From assembly GCA_013138555.1 (NCBI GenBank), contig WTCN01000216.1, forward strand, positions 1-8,245: a stretch of 8,245 bases of DNA, in the 5' to 3' direction. Position numbers and translations under genes: made by a program. Positions within the stretch are counted from its first letter, which is position 1, and each line of letters opens with the position of its first letter. Below, piece by piece: positions 1 through 6,045 of the stretch. The notes under the pieces are model-generated. The model had not been told where the DNA came from. It did not search any database and saw only the letters and a list, made by a program, of their open reading frames with translations. Source of the DNA: Methyloprofundus sp. GTDB lineage: Bacteria > Pseudomonadota > Gammaproteobacteria > Methylococcales > Methylomonadaceae.

Positions 1-863
1 AGTCATTTGCTGATATTTCTGAAAAAAATGTAAAAAAAATTCCTTTGCTACGCGGCAAAACTATTGTTAATTTATTTTTTGAGAATAGCACGCGAACGCG
101 GGCAACCTTTGAATTAGCCGCTACACGTCTTTCTGCCGATATTCTCAGTATGAATATTGCAACCTCGGCGACATCGAAAGGTGAAAGTTTACTGGACACG
201 ATTCGCAATCTGGAGGCGATGCAGGTTGATATGTTTGTGGTGCGTCATTCTTTAAGCGGTGCGGCTCACTTTATCGCCCAGCATGCGGCTCCACATGTCA
301 GTGTTATCAATGCCGGGGATGGGCAGCATGAACACCCAACCCAGGCGATGCTGGATATGTTTACCATTCGGCGCGTCAAGCAACAATTTTCAGGATTACG
401 GGTCGCTATTGTCGGAGATATTTTACATTCACGCGTGGCAAGATCACAGATTCGTGCCTTGAATATTTTAGGTGCTGAGGAGGTACGAGTGATTGCCCCT
501 AAAACATTATTACCTGCACATGTTGAGAGCCTGGGGGTAAGCGTGTTTTATGATTTAGTGGCAGGCTTAAAAAATGTTGATGTTATCATCATGCTACGTT
601 TACAAAAAGAGCGTATGAGTAGTGCTCTACTTCCTAGTGAGAGTGAATATTTTAAATGTTTTGGGCTATCGGATGAGAAGTTAAAAATCGCCAATAAGGA
701 TGCGATGGTCATGCACCCGGGACCGATTAACCGAGGGGTTGAAATTTCATCCAGTGTCGCCGATGGCCCGCAGTCGGTTATTTTACAGCAAGTCACACAT
801 GGTATTGCTGTACGTATGGCTGTTATGTCTATGGCGATGAATAGTAATGGAGGGTCTGAATAA
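1..863 (+). CDS. pyrB: Aspartate carbamoyltransferase catalytic chain, 5'-truncated
   Basis: Catalyses the committed step of pyrimidine synthesis in the cytoplasm: carbamoyl phosphate plus L-aspartate gives N-carbamoyl-L-aspartate. The reading frame (codons from base 3) is open to the left edge, so the start lies outside the window. 286 residues are visible against a usual 310-335, so roughly 25-45 N-terminal residues are missing. Seen in order: the carbamoyl-phosphate loop ENSTRTR (bases 81-101), the 80s loop with SKGESL, the VVRH arginine, EHPTQAMLD, GDILHSRVARS, the aspartate-binding MLRLQKERM, and MHPGPINRGVEI. All the usual active-site residues appear present, so it should be active. The MLRLQKERM and HPGP forms match the Pseudomonas/Bacillus-like branch rather than the E. 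coli enzyme, which uses PyrI. The stop overlaps the downstream pyrC' start by one base. A TTG at base 45 is an internal leucine, not a start. Confidence 0.97.
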   Translation, partial: SFADISEKNVKKIPLLRGKTIVNLFFENSTRTRATFELAATRLSADILSMNIATSATSKGESLLDTIRNLEAMQVDMFVVRHSLSGAAHFIAQHAAPHVSVINAGDGQHEHPTQAMLDMFTIRRVKQQFSGLRVAIVGDILHSRVARSQIRALNILGAEEVRVIAPKTLLPAHVESLGVSVFYDLVAGLKNVDVIIMLRLQKERMSSALLPSESEYFKCFGLSDEKLKIANKDAMVMHPGPINRGVEISSSVADGPQSVILQQVTHGIAVRMAVMSMAMNSNGGSE

Positions 864-865
864 TG
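849..865 (+). promoter_or_regulatory. Ribosome binding site and TAATG stop/start overlap, pyrB to pyrC'
   Basis: A strong Shine-Dalgarno sequence GGAGGG (849-854) lies 8 bases before the ATG at 863, inside the last codons of pyrB. The pyrB stop TAA (861-863) shares its last A with that ATG. This fixes the pyrC' start and suggests coupled translation. That would suit two proteins that assemble in equal numbers. Confidence 0.85.
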
Positions 866-2140
866 CAGATTGAAATTATCAATGGGCATATTATTGACCC
901 TCGGAATGAAGTCAATAGGCAGGATGCACTGTATATTGCTGATGGCAAGATTGCTGCAATATCTCATGCACCTGAAGGCTTTGTTGCTGATAGGCAGATA
1001 GATGCACAGGGGCAGATTGTTTGCCCTGGTTTTATTGATTTGTCTGCTCATTTACGTGAGCCTGGCCAGACCCATAAAGCTACTATTCAGTCTGAAACAC
1101 GGGCTGCAGCCAGTGCAGGGTATACCAGTCTTTGTATTCCACCCGATACTCATCCTGTTATTGATACGGTTGCCGTTGTAGAGTTAATTAAGGATAAAGC
1201 GGAAAAATGTGCTTATCAGCATATATACCCGATTGCCGCTTTAACTCAGAAATTAGCCGGTAAAGAACTCAGCTCTATGCATAGCTTAAAACAGGCTGGC
1301 TGTATTGCTGTGAGTCATGCTAAGTCTGCTATTCAGAGTTTACTGGTGTTACGTCGGGCAATGGAATATGCTGCAACACATGATTTATTACTGATGTATG
1401 TGCCACAAGAACAGGCATTAACTAACGGGGGCTGCGCTCATGAAGGCGCTATGGCCAGTCAGTATGGCCTGCCTGGCATACCTGTCGCGGCAGAAACCAT
1501 TGCCTTGATGCAGTGTATCGAGTTGATGCAACAAACTGGCTGCCGGGTTCATTTTCGGGGCTTAAGCTGTGCGCGCTCTGTCACTTTAATTGCTAAAGCA
1601 AAAAAAACAGGACTGCCCGTTACAGCAGATGTAGCGATGCATCATTTACATTTAACCGATGAAGATATGGTGCCTTATGATAGTCATTATCATGTTTTGC
1701 CGCCATTACGTAGTAGACAGGACCGGGATGCTTTAATCGCCGCAGTGAAATGCGGCACAATTGACAGTATTTGTAGTGATCACCAGCCACATAATATTGA
1801 TGCGAAACTGGGAGCATTCCCGGAAACAGAAGCGGGTATTGCTGCTCTGGAAACGGTTTTACCCTTAATGTTACGCCTGGTTGCACAAGGAGATTTACAA
1901 TTAAGCTCAGGTATCGCCAAATTATCAGCGGAACCCGCCAGTATTTTGGGTATAAATGCAGGAGGCCTTGCACCTGGTGATGTCGCAGATGTGTGTATCT
2001 TTGATGCTGATAAACAATGGCAGATAAACAGCGAAACATGGCAGAGCCAAGGATGTAATACTCCCTTCTGGCAGGAAACTATGCAAGGTAAGGTGACTTA
2101 TACCATTCAGGCGGGACAAATAATTTTTGCAGGAAAATAA
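863..2140 (+). CDS. pyrC': Dihydroorotase-like non-catalytic subunit of aspartate carbamoyltransferase (PyrC')
   Basis: 425 residues, amidohydrolase fold of the dihydroorotase family and near the length of Pseudomonas PyrC'. In that genus the protein is an inactive homologue needed to assemble active PyrB in a dodecamer; the same role is inferred here. The family framework is intact: CPGFIDL..LREPG (55-68), IPPDTHP (92-98), the GLPGIP..AET region, HHLHLTDED (260-268), PPLRS (280-284) and SDHQPH (305-310). The metal site is broken. The HxH motif reads S61-A62-H63, the usual SDDG with the bridging or ligand Asp reads SHAK (151-154), the HCED position reads YVPQ (179-182), and the HxxHxS ligand reads H230-F-R-G233. 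Only H63 and D306 of the usual ligands remain. Dihydroorotase activity is therefore unlikely, and a true pyrC should lie elsewhere in the genome. The start is set by the ribosome binding site at 849-854. A less likely alternative is a divergent hydrolase. Confidence 0.92.
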   Translation: MQIEIINGHIIDPRNEVNRQDALYIADGKIAAISHAPEGFVADRQIDAQGQIVCPGFIDLSAHLREPGQTHKATIQSETRAAASAGYTSLCIPPDTHPVIDTVAVVELIKDKAEKCAYQHIYPIAALTQKLAGKELSSMHSLKQAGCIAVSHAKSAIQSLLVLRRAMEYAATHDLLLMYVPQEQALTNGGCAHEGAMASQYGLPGIPVAAETIALMQCIELMQQTGCRVHFRGLSCARSVTLIAKAKKTGLPVTADVAMHHLHLTDEDMVPYDSHYHVLPPLRSRQDRDALIAAVKCGTIDSICSDHQPHNIDAKLGAFPETEAGIAALETVLPLMLRLVAQGDLQLSSGIAKLSAEPASILGINAGGLAPGDVADVCIFDADKQWQINSETWQSQGCNTPFWQETMQGKVTYTIQAGQIIFAGK

Positions 2141-2144
2141 AATG
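2131..2144 (+). promoter_or_regulatory. Ribosome binding site choosing the ATG at 2142
   Basis: AGGA (2131-2134) lies 7 bases before the ATG at 2142 and overlaps the end of pyrC' (stop 2138-2140). It favours this ATG over the upstream in-frame TTG at 2127, which has no comparable site. The single base between stop and start suggests translational coupling with pyrC'. Confidence 0.75.
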
Positions 2145-2864
2145 ACTTATTGTGCCAATATACATCATAACTCCGCCAGTATTATTGATGATATGAAAGG
2201 CGACCAATCCTGGCGTATTTTTCGCATTATTAGTGAGTTTACTGAAGGTTTTGATCGTCTGTCTGGCGTATGCGATGGCATTTCAATTTTTGGCTCAGCC
2301 CGGTTTAAGCCAAGTAACCCTTATTATCTTAAAACCATTGAAATCGCCAGGTTACTCGCAGAACATGATTTTACCGTGATTACTGGTGGTGGCCCAGGCG
2401 TAATGGAAGCTGCCAATAAAGGGGCTTACTTAAAAAATAAACCCACGGTAGGGCTGAATATCGAATTACCTCAAGAACAATCGCCTAATCCTTATCAGAG
2501 TATTTCTCTGGATTTCCGTTATTTTTTTGTGCGCAAGGTTATGTTTGTGCGCTATTCAATTGGCTATGTGGGTATGCCAGGCGGCTTTGGTACTTTAGAT
2601 GAGTTTTTTGAGTCCTTAACCTTAATGCAAACGCATAAGATTTATCCCTTGCCTTTGATTTTATTTGGTAGTGAATTCTGGGGCGGTCTGATAGACTGGA
2701 TTAAAAGTACATTAATCGAATATGAAACTATTTCTGCAGAAGATCTGGACTATATTAAGGTAACAGACGACCCACAGGAAGTATTGGATATCATGCTGGA
2801 ACATAGACAATGGAAGCATGAGCAGCGTCAATCGGGGCTCATCAATAATGATATTGCTATTTAA
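2142..2864 (+). CDS. LOG family (TIGR00730-like) Rossmann-fold nucleotide phosphoribohydrolase
   Basis: 240 residues, predicted cytoplasmic. It shows the family hallmarks: ISIFGSAR (48-54) at the first strand, TGGGPGVMEAANKGA (81-95), VGLNIELPQEQ (103-113), the RKVMFVR arginine segment (131-137), and the signature PGGFGTLDE (146-154) followed by LTLMQTHKI. Older databases label such proteins lysine decarboxylases, but characterised members (plant LOG, bacterial homologues, E. coli PpnN) cleave the N-glycosidic bond of nucleoside 5'-monophosphates, releasing base and ribose 5-phosphate. The motif residues needed for this are present. It is shorter than PpnN (about 450 residues) and has an N-terminal extension of about 45 residues before the Rossmann core. 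It lies one base after pyrC', so it is probably co-transcribed with pyrBC'. The substrate cannot be read from sequence; pyrimidine or other monophosphates are an inference from context. Confidence 0.9.
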   Translation: MTYCANIHHNSASIIDDMKGDQSWRIFRIISEFTEGFDRLSGVCDGISIFGSARFKPSNPYYLKTIEIARLLAEHDFTVITGGGPGVMEAANKGAYLKNKPTVGLNIELPQEQSPNPYQSISLDFRYFFVRKVMFVRYSIGYVGMPGGFGTLDEFFESLTLMQTHKIYPLPLILFGSEFWGGLIDWIKSTLIEYETISAEDLDYIKVTDDPQEVLDIMLEHRQWKHEQRQSGLINNDIAI

Positions 2865-3024
2865 GCCGAGCTCAGAATAAGCTAATTCAGGCAAATCATT
2901 CGTCATCCCCGCAGTTTATCCAGTCAAGCTTGTGCCTAGGCTGTTTCGTATACGATCTTTAGCTTTTAAAGCATAACAGTCAATCCTGACTCCGACTGAC
3001 TTGTCGTCTCCTAAAGGTATTTAG

Positions 3025-3033
3025 TGTTATAGT
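3025..3033 (+). promoter_or_regulatory. Weak candidate extended -10 element
   Basis: TGTTATAGT has the TG-n-TATAAT layout with one mismatch in the hexamer (TATAGT). No good -35 box lies 16-18 bases upstream; TTGTCG at 3001 would give a 21-base spacer. It could be a secondary start for the UPF0182 gene, but it is weaker than the site at 3128-3136. Confidence 0.3.
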
Positions 3034-3102
3034 ACAAAAAATCGAATCTACATCTATTTTATACTGCTCCGTATTAAGCTTGCAGCCGAAAAGTAAAGGC
3101 GT

Positions 3103-3130
3103 GCGAAAGCATAACACAGTGATGCTTTGC
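3103..3130 (+). repeat. Inverted repeat overlapping the promoter, operator-like
   Basis: AAAGCAT (3106-3112) and ATGCTTT (3122-3128) are exact reverse complements separated by 9 bases. With one bulged G (3105) the pairing extends by GC on both sides (3103-3104 with 3129-3130). The right arm covers the TGC of the extended -10. A dimeric regulator bound here would block RNA polymerase; as RNA it would lie upstream of the transcript. The regulator, if any, is unknown. Confidence 0.4.
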
Positions 3131-3136
3131 TATAAT
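3128..3136 (+). promoter_or_regulatory. Extended -10 promoter for the UPF0182 gene
   Basis: TGCTATAAT is a perfect TG-n-TATAAT extended -10 for the housekeeping sigma factor. No good -35 box is seen 17 bases upstream (around 3108-3113), which extended -10 promoters tolerate. Transcription would begin near 3143, leaving a leader of roughly 33 bases before the ATG at 3176. Confidence 0.65.
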
Positions 3137-3164
3137 AGTTTTTAAATCACTTACACATTACAAT

Positions 3165-3178
3165 AAGAGGCTTCCATG
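3165..3178 (+). promoter_or_regulatory. Ribosome binding site of the UPF0182 gene
   Basis: AAGAGG (3165-3170) lies 5 bases before the ATG at 3176. This supports that start, which also gives an N-terminus leading directly into the first membrane segment. Confidence 0.7.
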
Positions 3179-5809
3179 CGGAATTGGAAATTATTGCCCA
3201 CACTGTTTGGGCTGACAGGGCTTGCTATCTTTGCCTATATTCTATTTTATTTTGTCTTTGTCGATTTCTTTGTCGATCTCTGGTGGTTTCGTTCGCTTAA
3301 TTTTGAAGGCTATTTCTGGTTAAGATTGCTCTACAGATTTATTTTCTCAGGGGCTGTCACGCTGATATTTTTCAGTATTTTCTTTTTTCACTTCTGGATT
3401 GCTTCACGCTATTTAGGCTTGAATCCTCCCGATGAAATACTGGTAAGCGCCGATAAACGGCAACGTTTTCAAACCTTTGCTGATATGTTTATGTATGGAT
3501 CAGTAAAGATTTATACGCCTTTATCGCTGATACTGGCTGTCGTCATTGCAAGCCCCTTCTATCACCAATGGGAAGCAGCCTTATTATATTTCTTTGGTAG
3601 CTCTTCAGGTGTCACTGATCCCGTGTATGGACAAGATATAAGCTTTTATCTGTTTTCATACCCGCTGTATATGTTGATTCAGCAAGAGTTATTATACTCA
3701 TCTATTATCTTGTTTTTTCTGGTCACAGCCCTGTACTGGATAGAGCATATTTTTGTTCCTAACCAGAATAAGGACTACCCGCTGGGTGCAAAAATTCATT
3801 TAACCATTCTATTGGGCTTTACCGTCTTATTTGTTATCTGGGGACTTTTTCTGGATCGTTTCTCATTACTCTATGTTAATTCGCATGAGCCAGTTTTTTT
3901 CGGCCCTGGTTTTGTAGAAATACGCTATTTATTACCTCTTATCTGGCTCAGTATTCTTTCCGTACTTGCGTTGTTTGTATCGGTTGTTATTTATATTTTT
4001 TCCAGACAACACCGTACCGCTGTACCCATTTTTATTGCTATGGGTAGTTTTTTATTCGCACTTGGCTTGCAAAATGTCACCTTTATTCCCAGCCTGATTA
4101 ATACCTTTATTGTTCGCCCTAACCCAGTCCTGACGGAAGGGCAGTTTATGGAGAATAATATCAAGGCAACGCTGGATGCGTTTGGTCTGGATAAGATTGA
4201 TATTGTTGATTATCAGATTAAGTTAGATGCCAGCGAAGACATTGAAACCTGGGGGACTAAACGACATTTTGAGAATATTCCGGTATGGGATAGAGGGTAT
4301 TTAATAGATGGCTACAAACAATTACAAGGGATACGTCCTTATTATAGTTTTCATAGCGTTGATGAAGATCGTTATTTTCTGAATGATCATATTCAGCAAG
4401 TCAATCTAGCTGCGCGGGAATTGAATACAGATAAATTACCTTTTGCAGCAAAGAACTGGGAAAACACTCACTTACGTTATACGCATGGTTATGGCGCGGT
4501 TATTACCCCGGCTGCGCAGGATGCAGGAAACCCCATTTTATGGTACTTACGTGATTTGAATATGTCTTCAAACGTAGGCTTTTCTATTAAAACACCTGAT
4601 ATTTATTATGGTCAGGAAAAGTATCCTTATGCGATCGTTCCTAATGACCTGGAAGTTCTGGGCTTATCAGGCTCCGATAAAGATATAAGTGGTGCCTATC
4701 AGGGGGAAGGTGGTGTACCGTTTCCTTCTTTTTTTAGAAAATTACTGTTTGCTTTTTACTTTGGTGATGAAAAGATTTTTTTCTCTAGCAATATTTCTAA
4801 ACAGAGTAAGCTATTAATAAGACGCAATATAGTCGAGAGAATCAATCGCATTACTCCTTTTTTACACCTGGATAACGACCCTTATCTGGTGGTCACAAAA
4901 GATCGCTTTTACTGGATTCAAGATGCCTATACCTTATCTGATAAATATCCTGTCTCTAAATTTGCCAGTGATGATTTTTTATCGGGTACACAGAATTTTA
5001 ACTATATACGCAACTCAGTCAAAATTGTTGTTGATGCTTATGATGGCTCAACAAAATACTATATTTCAGATAGTAAAGATCCCATTATTAACGCTTATCG
5101 TGTGGCATACCCGGGTGTTTTTAATCATCTGGACAAAATGCCGAGTGAGTTGCGCAAGCATTTACGTTACCCGCGTGAACTTTACTATATGCAAATGATG
5201 GTATATTCCAAATACCATCAAGTACAGCCCGAACTGTTTTATGAGCAAGCGGAAACATGGCAGTTTGCAAAAGTAAATAAACAGTATGTCATGCCTTATT
5301 ATCAAACTATGGACTTTGGTCACTGTGATGACCGTGAAGAGTTTGTGATGATTAATCCGATGACTCCGATTAATCGTAGTAACCTGAGTATGATCGGTCT
5401 TGCAGGAACTTTAGATACTAAAGGGTGTGGACAGAATAGTTATGATCCTCATATTACTATTTATAAATTTGCTAAGGATATACAGGTCAACGGTCCTGCA
5501 CAGATCGAAGCGCTTATTGACCAAAGTCCAGAGATCTCAGAGCAATTTACCTTATGGGATCAGCATGGTTCTAATGTCGCAAAAGGGCGTATGGTCATTT
5601 TACCGATGGGCAAAAACTCCATTTTATATGTACAGCCTATCTATATGATATCCACTAAAACCAAGATACCGGAACTGACACGTGTGATCGTGTCTATTGG
5701 GAATCAGGTGGTGATGGATACTACCTTATGGTCGGCGTTTAAAAAGCTCAAGGCGAAGTTTATAAAAGGTGCGGTTGATGCGCAGGGGACGGGGACTTCT
5801 ATAGAGTAA
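3176..5809 (+). CDS. UPF0182 family (PF03699/COG1615) large integral membrane protein
   Basis: 877 residues. About seven hydrophobic segments occupy the first third (roughly 8-32, 56-77, 108-128, 172-192, 206-226, 251-275, 281-300). A soluble region of about 570 residues follows, probably on the outer face of the inner membrane. Family landmarks are YGQDISFYLFSYP (151-163), the ENNIKATLDAFGL segment (326-338), YTHGYGAVITP (435-445), DNDPYLVV (566-573), IQDAYT (581-586), NYIRNSVK (609-616), HLRYPRELY (662-670), GPAQIEA (773-779) and EISEQFTLW (786-794). Length matches the family and the frame is uninterrupted, so the gene appears intact. Family members in actinobacteria often end in an acidic or proline-rich tail; this one stops shortly after the conserved domain. 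Molecular function is unknown for the family. It has its own promoter and is probably transcribed alone: 311 bases lie upstream and a palindromic repeat downstream. No catalytic motif was recognised. Confidence 0.93.
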   Translation: MRNWKLLPTLFGLTGLAIFAYILFYFVFVDFFVDLWWFRSLNFEGYFWLRLLYRFIFSGAVTLIFFSIFFFHFWIASRYLGLNPPDEILVSADKRQRFQTFADMFMYGSVKIYTPLSLILAVVIASPFYHQWEAALLYFFGSSSGVTDPVYGQDISFYLFSYPLYMLIQQELLYSSIILFFLVTALYWIEHIFVPNQNKDYPLGAKIHLTILLGFTVLFVIWGLFLDRFSLLYVNSHEPVFFGPGFVEIRYLLPLIWLSILSVLALFVSVVIYIFSRQHRTAVPIFIAMGSFLFALGLQNVTFIPSLINTFIVRPNPVLTEGQFMENNIKATLDAFGLDKIDIVDYQIKLDASEDIETWGTKRHFENIPVWDRGYLIDGYKQLQGIRPYYSFHSVDEDRYFLNDHIQQVNLAARELNTDKLPFAAKNWENTHLRYTHGYGAVITPAAQDAGNPILWYLRDLNMSSNVGFSIKTPDIYYGQEKYPYAIVPNDLEVLGLSGSDKDISGAYQGEGGVPFPSFFRKLLFAFYFGDEKIFFSSNISKQSKLLIRRNIVERINRITPFLHLDNDPYLVVTKDRFYWIQDAYTLSDKYPVSKFASDDFLSGTQNFNYIRNSVKIVVDAYDGSTKYYISDSKDPIINAYRVAYPGVFNHLDKMPSELRKHLRYPRELYYMQMMVYSKYHQVQPELFYEQAETWQFAKVNKQYVMPYYQTMDFGHCDDREEFVMINPMTPINRSNLSMIGLAGTLDTKGCGQNSYDPHITIYKFAKDIQVNGPAQIEALIDQSPEISEQFTLWDQHGSNVAKGRMVILPMGKNSILYVQPIYMISTKTKIPELTRVIVSIGNQVVMDTTLWSAFKKLKAKFIKGAVDAQGTGTSIE

Positions 5810-5827
5810 GGGTTTGATATTTAGAAA

Positions 5828-5848
5828 GGCAGTCTACTACACACTGCC
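5828..5848 (+). terminator. Possible weak hairpin terminator after the UPF0182 gene
   Basis: GGCAGT (5828-5833) and ACTGCC (5843-5848) form a 6-bp stem with a 9-base loop, 18 bases after the stop codon. No T-run follows, so it is not a classical intrinsic terminator. It may act with Rho, or simply protect the 3' end. Confidence 0.3.
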
Positions 5849-5878
5849 ATTAAGTTAAGGAAATTAAAATGTTATATG

Positions 5879-5994
5879 GTAGGCTGGGTTAGGTTTTTTG
5901 CGTAGTAATAAAAGCGTAACCTAGCATTCGTGAGTTTGCATAAAATGCTGGGTTACGTTTGCTACGCTTCGCTTGCAAATCTAACCCAGCCTAC
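5879..5994. repeat. Nested palindromic repeat, MITE-like, non-coding
   Basis: The outer arms GTAGGCTGGGTTAG (5879-5892) and its exact reverse complement (5981-5994) are 14 bases long. Inside them a second stem pairs 5912-5928 with 5944-5960 over about 17 bp including two G-U pairs, with a 15-base loop. The core GCTGGGTTA thus occurs four times in alternating orientation, one copy degenerate. Short elements with TAGG(C/T)TGGGTTA termini and no gene are common dispersed repeats in several proteobacteria and cyanobacteria; recognition as that class is from memory. No clear target duplication is seen; TTAT at 5872 and 6001 is too short to rely on. It may provide a bidirectional terminator-like or RNA-processing structure between the flanking genes. 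Confidence 0.7.
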
Positions 5995-6045
5995 TCCACC
6001 TTATCACTTGATAAACTAAGCCAACGGGCACGCCCTAATGATGAC

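Larger units (their letters stand above)
2865..3175 (+). other. Intergenic region upstream of the UPF0182 gene
   Basis: 311 bases with no supported coding frame and no RNA gene. Near 2901-2925 is a short segment resembling one arm of CGTCAT-CCCGC type palindromic repeats. A small imperfect stem, AGTCA-atcc-TGACT, is at 2979-2992. There are two extended -10 promoter candidates (3025-3033 and 3128-3136) and an inverted repeat at 3103-3130. No convincing stem-plus-U-tract terminator follows the LOG gene. Confidence 0.6.

Noticed and set aside
548..1051. Minus-strand open frame of 167 codons across the pyrB/pyrC' junction
   Set aside because: It lies wholly antisense to two well-supported genes, has a composition unlike a real protein and shows no recognisable motif.
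1620..2039. Minus-strand open frame of 139 codons inside pyrC'
   Set aside because: Antisense to conserved pyrC' coding sequence; no ribosome binding site or domain was recognised.
2979..3000. AGTCA-atcc-TGACT stem and GACT repeats as a riboswitch or operator
   Set aside because: The stem is only 5 bp, lies well upstream of the likely transcription start near 3143, and matches no known riboswitch pattern.
6008..6041. TTGATA (6008-6013) and TAATGA (6036-6041) as a promoter for the M48 gene
   Set aside because: The spacer would be 22 bases, too long for a sigma-70 promoter, and the start would fall almost on the initiation codon.
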